Shown here piece by piece: positions 22,793 to 30,118 of a stretch of 30,342 bases of DNA. A program made the translations under genes and the position numbers. Numbering within the stretch: the stretch's first letter is position 1; each line of letters opens with the position of its first letter. The stretch is from Parcubacteria group bacterium (lineage in GTDB: Bacteria > Patescibacteriota > Minisyncoccia > Phycocordibacterales > GCA-002724975). The notes under the pieces were generated by a model. It was not told where the DNA came from. It made no database searches and saw only the letters and a program-made list of their open reading frames with translations. The DNA is taken from NCBI GenBank assembly GCA_002724975.1, contig PBQF01000047.1, forward strand, positions 1 through 30,342, given 5' to 3'.

Positions 22793-22912
22793 TTAATTTG
22801 ACCAATCCTCCTCCCCGTAAAAACGAATGTTTTTGACGGAGGAGTAAACACGAATAGACATAGCAACGAAGTACAGGACTATAGGCATTGGCACCACCCA
22901 AAGAACTGTCAT
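22793..22912 (-). CDS. Micro-membrane protein A, 39 aa
   Basis: Reading the minus strand from ATG 22912 gives a 39-residue protein. It has one hydrophobic helix (about residues 2-17, VLWVVPMPIVLYFVAM), a short basic stretch, and the tail RFYGEEDWSN. The Shine-Dalgarno sequence AGAGGTGG lies 6 nt upstream. The tail resembles that of its neighbour (RKYDGDSPYSNR): basic residue, Tyr, Gly/Asp/Glu cluster, Ser-Asn. The two may be a paralogous pair or act together. A strong hairpin (22808-22844) lies inside the coding sequence. Too short for certainty, but the start signals and arrangement support it. Confidence 0.55.
   Translation of the reverse strand: MTVLWVVPMPIVLYFVAMSIRVYSSVKNIRFYGEEDWSN
22808..22844 (-). 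promoter_or_regulatory. Hairpin inside the 39-codon gene, upstream of protein B
   Basis: CTCCTCC (minus-strand 5' arm, 22838-22844) pairs with GGAGGAG (22808-22814), continuing with GT/AC and an A-run/T-run after small bulges. Its 3' arm is an SD-like GGAGGAG. Ribosomes translating the 39-codon gene would unfold it. Confidence 0.5.
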
Positions 22913-22918
22913 GATGTA

Positions 22919-22926
22919 CCACCTCT
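22919..22926 (-). promoter_or_regulatory. Shine-Dalgarno site of micro-membrane protein A
   Basis: AGAGGTGG on the minus strand, 6 nt before ATG 22912. Confidence 0.6.
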
Positions 22927-22936
22927 ATTATCCAAA

Positions 22937-22966
22937 TTATCACAAAAGAAACTCTTCTGCTATCAT
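22937..22966 (+). promoter_or_regulatory. Promoter of the RNase R gene, leaderless placement
   Basis: TTATCA (22937-22942), 18 bp, TGC-extended TATCAT (22961-22966, 5 of 6). The ATG at 22975 is 8 bases after the -10, so transcription would begin within 1-2 nt of the start codon. Confidence 0.55.
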
Positions 22967-22974
22967 TATTTTGA

Positions 22975-24852
22975 ATGAAGACTATTGAAGGAAATATAAA
23001 AATAACTAGAAGCGGAGCCGGTTTCGTTGATATTAGTAACAATGAAAGCATTAGGATAGAAAGTGGCCGGCTTAAAACTGCTCTCAATAGAGACAAAGTT
23101 GTTGTCTCTATAGAAGGTAACCCAGAAGTTCTTAAAGTTTTGGAGAGGGCGAAAAAACAGTTCACAGGCACAGCCGAACAAGAAAATGGAAAATGGTTTG
23201 TCATTCCTGATGACAAGAAAATTCATCTTGATTTTTTTATACCAAAATCCGGTGCTGAAAAACTGGAACCTAATAAAAAAGTTTTGGTAGAACTTGTTAA
23301 ATGGGACAACCCTGAAATTAATCCTGAAGCCAAAGTTTTAGAAATAATCGGAGAGAAAGGAGAAAACGAAACAGAGATGCAGTCAATCCTCCTAAACAGA
23401 GGGATTGATTTTAGTTTCCCAGAAAATGTAGAAAAGGAAGCTAAGGAAATCAACAGAAAAATTAACCAAGAGGAAATGGGGAAAAGAAAAGATTTAAGAG
23501 GCTCCCCCACCTTCACAATCGACCCTGTAGGTGGAAAAGATTTTGACGATGCTATTTCTTTCAAAAAGCTCTCAAATGGAAACTATGAAATTGGTGTTCA
23601 TATCGCCGACGTCTCTCATTACGTCAGATCGGATACAGCTCTAGATGAAGAAGCGCGAGAACGAGGCTTCAGTGTATATTTGGTAGACAGGACTATACCA
23701 ATGCTTCCGGAGATTCTTTCAAATGATGTCTGTAGCTTGAATCCGAATGAAGACAAGCTGGTTTTCTCAATTGTATTTGAGTTTGATAAAAATATGAAAA
23801 TACAAAACCACTGGATTGGAAGAGCGATTATAAACTCAAATAAAAGATTCACTTATGAAGAAGCTCAAGAGATTTTAGATAAGAAAAAAGGACAATTCTA
23901 TGAGGAGCTAAACACTCTTAATGAATTTGCCCAAAAAATGAATAAAGAAAGAGTTGAGGCAGGTTCAATCCTTTTTAACAGGGACGAAATAAAAATTGAA
24001 ATTGATGAAAGAGGAGAGCCAACAAAGATATATAAAAAGAAGCGTCTCGACACCCATAAACTAGTGGAAGAATTTATGCTTTTGGCTAATAAAAAAGTAA
24101 CAGAGCATATAGAAAAGCATTGCAAGAAGAAAGATTTGCAAGAACTTTTTGTTTATCGTATTCATGACTTGCCAGACGAAGAGAAACTTCAAGAACTTTC
24201 AGTTTTCCTTAAAGCATTTGGCTATCACCTTAATGTTGAGGGTGGTGTAAACCCAAAGGAAATTAATCGTCTCATTAGAGAAGTTGAAGGGAAACCGGAA
24301 GAAGAATTGGTTAAAACTACTCTTATTCGCTCAATGGCCAAAGCAGAATATTCAGTTAAAAATATCGGCCACTTTGGTTTGGCTTTTCAATTCTATACCC
24401 ATTTTACCTCTCCTATTAGAAGGTATGCTGATTTGCTAGTCCATCGACTTTTAGAAAAACATTTAGGAGAACAGCCAGTCTCCAGAAAAGAATTGGAAAA
24501 ATATAGAAAACTTTCATTTGACGTCTCAGAAAAGGAAATTAATGCTGCTGAAGCTGAGAGAGAATCCAAAAAATATAAAACGGTTGAATTTATGCAGGAC
24601 AAAATTGGAAATGAATTTAGTGCAGTTATTGCAGGGGTGACCGACTGGGGCCTTTATGTATCACTCAAAGAAACTGGTGCTGAAGGCTTGGTACGATTAG
24701 GAAGTCTAAAAGATGATTTCTATAGAGCAGATAGCAAATATTCAGTTCAAGGAGAGAAAACCAAAAAAAGATTTCGGCTTGGTGATGAGGTTAAGGTAAA
24801 ACTAACTCGCGCCAACTTAGACCAAAAAGAATTAGATTTTGTTTTTATATAA
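22975..24852 (+). CDS. rnr: RNase R/RNase II family 3'-5' exoribonuclease
   Basis: A 625-residue RNB-family exonuclease that degrades RNA processively from the 3' end. N-terminal OB-like cold-shock domains occupy about 1-125. The RNB catalytic block starts at TIDPVGGKDFDD (Asp183, Asp189, Asp191, Asp192 region) and continues through DRTIPMLPEILSNDVCSL and HFTSPIRRYADLLVHR. An S1 domain closes the protein (about 540-625, GVTDWGLYVSL). It is shorter than E. coli RNase R (813) and lacks the basic C-terminal tail. No Shine-Dalgarno sequence is present. Assignment as RNase R rather than RNase II follows common usage. Confidence 0.95.
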   Translation: MKTIEGNIKITRSGAGFVDISNNESIRIESGRLKTALNRDKVVVSIEGNPEVLKVLERAKKQFTGTAEQENGKWFVIPDDKKIHLDFFIPKSGAEKLEPNKKVLVELVKWDNPEINPEAKVLEIIGEKGENETEMQSILLNRGIDFSFPENVEKEAKEINRKINQEEMGKRKDLRGSPTFTIDPVGGKDFDDAISFKKLSNGNYEIGVHIADVSHYVRSDTALDEEARERGFSVYLVDRTIPMLPEILSNDVCSLNPNEDKLVFSIVFEFDKNMKIQNHWIGRAIINSNKRFTYEEAQEILDKKKGQFYEELNTLNEFAQKMNKERVEAGSILFNRDEIKIEIDERGEPTKIYKKKRLDTHKLVEEFMLLANKKVTEHIEKHCKKKDLQELFVYRIHDLPDEEKLQELSVFLKAFGYHLNVEGGVNPKEINRLIREVEGKPEEELVKTTLIRSMAKAEYSVKNIGHFGLAFQFYTHFTSPIRRYADLLVHRLLEKHLGEQPVSRKELEKYRKLSFDVSEKEINAAEAERESKKYKTVEFMQDKIGNEFSAVIAGVTDWGLYVSLKETGAEGLVRLGSLKDDFYRADSKYSVQGEKTKKRFRLGDEVKVKLTRANLDQKELDFVFI

Positions 24853-24871
24853 AAACACAAAAACCACATTA

Positions 24872-25897
24872 TTAGGTATAATCAGTTGCTAAGTTTCCGA
24901 CGGCAATCCCGAACTTTTTCTTGAGACTTTCGAGATCGTGTAGGATGTAGTCAAAAGCTATTCTCTTGTGTTTACCCCAGTTTTTTTCAGCCCACCTTTT
25001 AACAATTGGAATCATGTCCCGATCGGACTTAGTTTTTTTAATACTCAAAAGGTCGCAAAAAATTTTAACACTCCAAATATCAATCGGGAAACCAGGGTGG
25101 GGGTTCAAAATATCAGCCGAATAGTCTCCAATACCAGTTAGTTTCATCAACTCTTTTTTGGCACTCTCTGGTTTCATTTCCAACAGTTTTTCCCATTCAG
25201 GGAATTCGCCTGCCAAATACTCTTTGCTCAATGCCTTAATAAACTTAGCTCGATAGCCGAGCTTACACTTCTCCTTTAGCTCTTTTTCTTTAACTCCGTC
25301 AAGTGTTTTGGGGACTGGCGGAAGAATAATTTCTCTATCATCAAACCTTATTTTTTGACCGTAGCGCTCAAATAAACAATAGAGCATGGCCAAGGAACGC
25401 TTGACTGGTGCCATCTGGAGTGTGACTGCCAATATCGCCACATCAAACAGATTTTGAGTGGCACCCGTATGCATCCCGTAAAGATTTTTCTTGACCTCTT
25501 GCAATACTGGATGCTTTTCACATAGAGTATAGAACTCTGAAATATCTTCGTCTGCGGTCAGTACACTTCTCAAAGACTTAACAAGATTTTCTGTCTGATT
25601 TTTGCTAAGTCGACTTTGACTAAAGACTCGAATTTCTACTTTTGGTTTTTTAATATTCCCTCGAGATTTTAGTTTCAGGCCCACGGGTTTTGATTTCAAA
25701 CGCATTCCTGTCCAAAGAATTCCATTCCTGAACTCTTCGAAAGGGGTAAGCCAACCCCATCCTCCCCACTTACGGACTGACAATTCAAAATCAAAGGGGG
25801 CAATCGGTTTTATCACAATGGTTTTTTGAAAACTAAGTTTAACTGGTCTAATCATAATATTTGTATCCTTTAGTAAATAAATCTCTTTATAGGTCAC
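24872..25897 (-). CDS. HhH-GPD DNA glycosylase (AlkA-like)
   Basis: A base-excision-repair glycosylase of up to 341 residues. An AlkA/OGG-type N-terminal domain (FDFELSVRKWGGWGWLTPF) precedes the HhH-GPD core: hairpin LTGIGDYSADIL (253-264) and, after the GPD loop, the catalytic Asp of FPIDIWSVKIF (273). The hairpin has Tyr where bifunctional OGG1-type enzymes have Lys, so a monofunctional alkyl-base enzyme is more likely. GTG 25897 is one base after the stop codon of the Nudix gene, matching the 1-2-nt junctions of this operon. An ATG at 25855 with AAAGGA upstream is an alternative start (327 residues). Base composition is somewhat more GC-rich than neighbours. Confidence 0.88.
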   Translation of the reverse strand: MTYKEIYLLKDTNIMIRPVKLSFQKTIVIKPIAPFDFELSVRKWGGWGWLTPFEEFRNGILWTGMRLKSKPVGLKLKSRGNIKKPKVEIRVFSQSRLSKNQTENLVKSLRSVLTADEDISEFYTLCEKHPVLQEVKKNLYGMHTGATQNLFDVAILAVTLQMAPVKRSLAMLYCLFERYGQKIRFDDREIILPPVPKTLDGVKEKELKEKCKLGYRAKFIKALSKEYLAGEFPEWEKLLEMKPESAKKELMKLTGIGDYSADILNPHPGFPIDIWSVKIFCDLLSIKKTKSDRDMIPIVKRWAEKNWGKHKRIAFDYILHDLESLKKKFGIAVGNLATDYT

Positions 25898-25898
25898 C

Positions 25899-26336
25899 CT
25901 AAAATATTTTTCCTTTTTTCTTTAAAAACTCCTTTAGTTGTCCAATAATATCTATAGCAGATTTGTGGGTTAAAGTATTTTTAGCTTCTCCTATCTTAAC
26001 CCATCTAGCTTCATCTATTCCATCTAACTCTTTACCTAAAGACATATTGTCTACAAAACCAAGATAGAAAGTATTTGTTTTATCATAAATCTTTCCACTT
26101 AGGTTAAAACTATATTTTTCTTCAAAAGTTGGTTTCTTCTGTATTTGAATATCCTTAATTCCAGTTTCCTCAAAAAGCTCTCTTCTAGCTACATCTAATG
26201 GTTTCTCGTCTTTGTCTGGAGTTCCTTTAGGTAAACCCCAATGACCACCTTTGGAGTGTTTAACTAAAAGAACATAAATATCATTCCTGTCTCTAAATAT
26301 TGGTATCACTCCGTATGATTTAGCTTCAATTATCAT
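25899..26336 (-). CDS. Nudix hydrolase with an intact Nudix box
   Basis: A 145-residue single-domain Nudix protein that hydrolyses a nucleoside-diphosphate-X bond. The box is complete: Gly38-x5-Glu44-x7-Arg52-Glu53-Leu-x-Glu56-Glu57-x-Gly59-Ile. The stretch GGHWGLPKG before the box resembles the diadenosine-polyphosphate (Ap4A) hydrolase branch, but the substrate is not proved. It starts one base after the smc stop codon (TAA-A-ATG) and has no Shine-Dalgarno sequence. Confidence 0.94.
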   Translation of the reverse strand: MIIEAKSYGVIPIFRDRNDIYVLLVKHSKGGHWGLPKGTPDKDEKPLDVARRELFEETGIKDIQIQKKPTFEEKYSFNLSGKIYDKTNTFYLGFVDNMSLGKELDGIDEARWVKIGEAKNTLTHKSAIDIIGQLKEFLKKKGKIF

Positions 26337-26337
26337 T

Positions 26338-28524
26338 TTATTTCACAACTTCAACTGCTTCTTCGAGATCGACTGAAAGCAACTTCGAGATTCCGTCAGA
26401 ACCCATTGTGACGCCGTAAAGAACGCCCGCTCGTGCCATCGTCTCTCTATTATGGGTCACCAAAATCAATTGGGAATGCTTTGAAAGATTTTTTATCATA
26501 TCACCATACTTCTTGGAATTAGCTTCATCAAGAGCGGCGTCTGTCTCATCTAAAACGATAAACGGCGGGGGATTTACTTGTGACATTGCAAAGAGAAGGG
26601 CAATTGAAGTTAAAGCTCTCTCACCACCCGAAAGCATCATTAAACCTTTGATTTTCTTCTTCGGCAAATTCACACTAATATCAATCCCATTCGAAGTCTC
26701 GTCCTCTTCATCTTCGCCTTCCTCTTTAACTCTTTTTTCTTTAACAATAGATAGGGAAGCCGCGCCTCCTCCAAACATCAGAGAAAAGAAATCCTGAAAT
26801 TGCTCATTTATTTTTGACAAACCGCTAACAAATTCATTTTCAAGCTTTTCCTCAAGCTCTCCAATCAACTTCTTCAACGATTTTGCACTCTTCTCCAAAT
26901 CCTCAACTTCCCTCTTCAAAAATTCATCTCTTTCCTTGACTTCCTTATACTCCTTTGTTATCTCTTCTCCTGAAGCACCCCCTGCATCCTCCAACCGAAT
27001 TTTTATCTTTTCTATTTGTCTTCTTCTATCATCCTGTTCTTCTCGATTTTCGTGGTTATTAATATTCACATCATTAAAATTAATAGCGTCTCTTCCAGCT
27101 AACACCGCCGCCTGTGTCAGTTCCCTCTTGTACTCCCCTTCCTCCAAATCAATTTTTTCCTTAAACGATTTTAGCTCACTTAACTTCATTAAAATCTCGT
27201 TCTTTTCAATTTTTATATTAAACAACTCCCTTTCAGCCTTAATACTTGTATCCTTGTTTTCTTCAATCCCTTTTTGCAAATCATCAAATTTCCTCTTCAA
27301 CTCATTTTCCTTGCTAATTAAGCCCTCAATAGAGCCATTAGTTTCCTTCACTTTTTTTTCAATTTCTTCAATCTGACTGTCATAGTCCGTGTCATTTCCA
27401 AAGGAGCCCGAAATAAAGTTTTTAAAAACATCCTTAATCTGGCTCAAAACCATTTTGAATTTGGAAACATCACTTTCCTCTTTCAGAGAATCAATCTTCT
27501 CTTCCACTGACTTCATTAAATCCTGAACTTTGGAGAGGGGAATCGAAACACTTTTTTTGTCGCCAGAATTGCCTAGTATTTTTTTAAGAGAACCAAGCTC
27601 TCCTTCATGTCTACCAAGTTCCAAAATGAACTTCCCTTTCTTTTGCCTGACTTCATTAATTTCTTTTTCAAGATTTTTGAGATCTTTTGATTCTTCCGAA
27701 GTGCCCTGTTCCCTATCTACTTCTTTTTGAAGCTTCTCGATTTCACCTTCAATTTTTTGAAGTTTTTGTTTTGGTTCTCTCGATTCATGTTCTATGTAAT
27801 CTTTTTTGTCTTTTAAGTAAGTGTCCTCCCTTTTAAAATATTCTCTGTACATTTGGATGAGGTCTTTCCTCATTTCAAGAGTTTTTTCGATTTTATCAGC
27901 CTGCTTTTGCAAGAATTTTAAATGGGGCTTAATTTCTTTTCGAAGTGATTCAACTTGTTTTATATTCTCTTCGGTTTTTTCCAACTTTCTCTCGCTGTCC
28001 TTTCTTTTGATTTGATAAATTTTGAGCCCTAGAGCATCTTCGATAATAGTTTTTCTTTCCCTTGGATTAACGTTTAAAATCCTATCGGCTTCACCTTGCG
28101 AAATTATATGATGTCCAGTGGGACCAATATTAGCTCCAGCTAAAAGCTCTACTATATCCCTTAATCTAACCTGGCTCCCATTTATGGAGTAAATGTTTGT
28201 CCCGTCCCTATGAACAACCCTTTCTATTACAACTTCGTCAAAATCTATTTCTAAAAGTCGTTTTTTATTATCAAAAATAACTCTTACCAAAGCTCTGTTG
28301 GCGCGAGTGCCACTAGTAGAACCGTTGTAAATTAAATCTTCGCCCCTTTTACCTCGAAGAGACTTAATTGATTGCTCGCCCAAAACAAAAGAAAAACCCT
28401 CTGCAACATTTGACTTACCAGAACCATTTGGGCCAACTATAGCTGTAATTGGGGTCTTAAAATCCAAAACCGATTTCTTGGCAAAGGATTTGAAACCCGA
28501 CATTTCTATTTGTTTCAGATTCAT
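26338..28524 (-). CDS. smc: Short SMC-family chromosome condensation ATPase
   Basis: A 728-residue SMC protein; most bacterial SMCs have about 1150-1190. The N-terminal head has Walker A GPNGSGKS (31-38) and the Q-loop region GEQSIKSLRG. The C-terminal head has signature LSGGERALTSIALLFAM (from 631) and Walker B FIVLDETDAAL (Asp659, Glu660). Head-proximal segments such as KEYKEVKERDEFL and NEQFQDFFSLMFGGG are typical SMC. Between the coiled coils no Gly-rich hinge is recognisable; about residues 325-385 hold only a short mixed segment. There is no cysteine at all, so no Rad50 zinc hook. ATG 28524 is 2 nt after the rnc stop; a TTG three codons earlier overlaps rnc. Confidence 0.93.
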   Translation of the reverse strand: MNLKQIEMSGFKSFAKKSVLDFKTPITAIVGPNGSGKSNVAEGFSFVLGEQSIKSLRGKRGEDLIYNGSTSGTRANRALVRVIFDNKKRLLEIDFDEVVIERVVHRDGTNIYSINGSQVRLRDIVELLAGANIGPTGHHIISQGEADRILNVNPRERKTIIEDALGLKIYQIKRKDSERKLEKTEENIKQVESLRKEIKPHLKFLQKQADKIEKTLEMRKDLIQMYREYFKREDTYLKDKKDYIEHESREPKQKLQKIEGEIEKLQKEVDREQGTSEESKDLKNLEKEINEVRQKKGKFILELGRHEGELGSLKKILGNSGDKKSVSIPLSKVQDLMKSVEEKIDSLKEESDVSKFKMVLSQIKDVFKNFISGSFGNDTDYDSQIEEIEKKVKETNGSIEGLISKENELKRKFDDLQKGIEENKDTSIKAERELFNIKIEKNEILMKLSELKSFKEKIDLEEGEYKRELTQAAVLAGRDAINFNDVNINNHENREEQDDRRRQIEKIKIRLEDAGGASGEEITKEYKEVKERDEFLKREVEDLEKSAKSLKKLIGELEEKLENEFVSGLSKINEQFQDFFSLMFGGGAASLSIVKEKRVKEEGEDEEDETSNGIDISVNLPKKKIKGLMMLSGGERALTSIALLFAMSQVNPPPFIVLDETDAALDEANSKKYGDMIKNLSKHSQLILVTHNRETMARAGVLYGVTMGSDGISKLLSVDLEEAVEVVK

Positions 28525-28526
28525 AG

Positions 28527-29213
28527 CTACCAACCTTTGACTTCTAATGCCTTATTGGCCGCCTCTTGTTGTGCCTCTTGTTTTGATTCCCCTCTGCCTT
28601 CAGCTACTAACTTTCCTCCAAAGTAAACCCCGACAGTAAAAATTCTATTATGATCCGGCCCTTCCTCTTTTGAAACTTTATAATTTGGTGTTAGAGAAAA
28701 TTTCTCTTGAGCCAATTCCTGAAGTCGGCTTTTGGCATCTTTCCATAATTCCTTATCGACTATCTCGTCAATTAAATGGAAAATTGTGTTTTCAATAAAT
28801 CCCTTAGCACTATCGTAACCTTGATCAAGATAAATTGCTCCAACAATCGCTTCATATGTATTAGCCAATATAAATTGCCTTGCTCGTCCTGTATCTCGGC
28901 CTTCCCCTTTCGAAAGATGAAGTAAATCATTCGCCCCCAGACTTGACGCAGTTTTGGAAAGAGTAGTTGTATTAACTAAAGCACTTCGAAGTGAAGTTAG
29001 CTCCCCCTCCGGTTTTTTTGGATACTTATTAAATAAAAAATTTGTTACAACTAATTCCAAAACCGCATCTCCTAAGAACTCTAATCTCTCGTTATGTTCT
29101 AAACCTTCTCCTTTATTTTCATTTATATATGAACGGTGAATAAAGGCCTGTTTTAAAAGTCCTTTATTATTAAAATTTACCCCTATTTCTTTTTCAAATC
29201 CATTCAAATCCAT
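28527..29213 (-). CDS. rnc: Ribonuclease III
   Basis: A 228-residue dsRNA endonuclease for rRNA and mRNA processing. The RNase III signature NERLEFLGDAVLEL (about 41-54) carries the catalytic Glu and Asp. The second acidic site is in ANTYEAIVGAIYLDQG. A dsRNA-binding domain fills about 155-228 (AKSRLQELAQEKF at its start, ESKQEAQQEAANKAL at its end). It begins one base after the nusB stop codon (TAA-T-ATG) with no Shine-Dalgarno sequence, so translation is probably coupled. Clustering with smc is common in bacteria. Confidence 0.97.
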   Translation of the reverse strand: MDLNGFEKEIGVNFNNKGLLKQAFIHRSYINENKGEGLEHNERLEFLGDAVLELVVTNFLFNKYPKKPEGELTSLRSALVNTTTLSKTASSLGANDLLHLSKGEGRDTGRARQFILANTYEAIVGAIYLDQGYDSAKGFIENTIFHLIDEIVDKELWKDAKSRLQELAQEKFSLTPNYKVSKEEGPDHNRIFTVGVYFGGKLVAEGRGESKQEAQQEAANKALEVKGW

Positions 29214-29214
29214 A

Positions 29215-30111
29215 TTACTTTTTCAGCAATAGATTAACTGCTTTTGTCACAATCGGCAATATGTCGCCGTAGAAATTCAAATCTATAATTTCGGTCAATT
29301 TAAACCACTTAGCATCGTCGAGGCCTCCAGTTGGCGGTTGAATTAGATCTACGAAAGGCGCTTCAGCCAGAAAGTAGGTAACATGCTTTCTTATTTTTCC
29401 TAGTTCAGGGTCAGCGGCAACATATTCGTTCTCTCCAATATTTTCTTTTATCTCTATATCAAGTCCAATTTTCTCTTTAATTTTTCTCTTTGTACCCTCT
29501 TCAGTATTCTCCCCCTTTTCTAACTTTCCTTTAGAAAGAGTCCAGTGACCAAAAATATCGTGCACTAGAGCCACATAAACATTATCTCCCTCTTTGGCAT
29601 AAACAACGGCTCCACCGAGTTTAATAACAGGCATTTTTTCATAAGGAATATCTTCTATTTTTTTCTTCTTAGAGACTTCATTTTTCCCGGGTTCTCCTAT
29701 TTCCTTATAAACGCTACCAAGAACTCCATTAACAAATTTCCCACTATTGTCTCCGCCGAAAGTTTTACCCATCTCAATTGCTTCATTAATGGCAACTTTT
29801 GCCGGCACTTCTTTTTTGTCTGCAAAAAGAAGTTCGTAAAGTCCGATTCGGAGGACATTTCTGTCAGAGAGAGAAATTTTTTCAAGTGGCCAATCAGGTG
29901 CTGCTTTTTTTATTATTTCGTCTAAATCCTCTTTTTTTTCAAGTACTCCATGCAAAAGATTCTCCATAAATGACAAATCCCCGATTCCGGGGGCAAATTC
30001 TTTAGCGTTGCGAAGCAACGATTCTTCAGTTTTTTCTTCACTTAAACTACCAAAATCCCATTCGAAGAGAGTTTGAAGAACTACTGTTCTTGAAAGGTGC
30101 CTGTTAGCCAT
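29215..30111 (-). CDS. nusB: NusB fused to a degenerate Nudix domain
   Basis: Residues 1-138 are a complete NusB, an all-helical antitermination and rRNA-transcription factor (SRTVVLQTLFEWDF, then APDWPLEKISLSDRNVLRIGLYELLF, and AINEAIEMGKTFGG). After a Lys-rich linker (about 142-158), residues 160-298 are a Nudix fold (GGAVVYAKEGDNVYVALVHD, GHWTLSKGKLEKGE). The box runs from Gly195: Glu201, Arg209 and Gly216 are kept, but the Glu of RE is Lys210 and the second Glu of EE is Lys214; only Glu213 remains. Hydrolysis is therefore doubtful and ligand sensing more likely. The fusion is one uninterrupted frame. It leads the rnc-smc operon. Confidence 0.9.
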   Translation of the reverse strand: MANRHLSRTVVLQTLFEWDFGSLSEEKTEESLLRNAKEFAPGIGDLSFMENLLHGVLEKKEDLDEIIKKAAPDWPLEKISLSDRNVLRIGLYELLFADKKEVPAKVAINEAIEMGKTFGGDNSGKFVNGVLGSVYKEIGEPGKNEVSKKKKIEDIPYEKMPVIKLGGAVVYAKEGDNVYVALVHDIFGHWTLSKGKLEKGENTEEGTKRKIKEKIGLDIEIKENIGENEYVAADPELGKIRKHVTYFLAEAPFVDLIQPPTGGLDDAKWFKLTEIIDLNFYGDILPIVTKAVNLLLKK

Positions 30112-30118
30112 ATTTCCA

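Noticed and set aside
22780..22866. Longer 72-residue version of micro-membrane protein B from TTG 22866
   Set aside because: It overlaps the better-supported 39-codon frame and has no ribosome-binding site, while the ATG at 22779 has one.
26338..28524. Rad50/SbcC identity for the short SMC
   Set aside because: There is no cysteine for a zinc hook, and the head and head-proximal sequences match SMC; no SbcD-like nuclease gene adjoins it.
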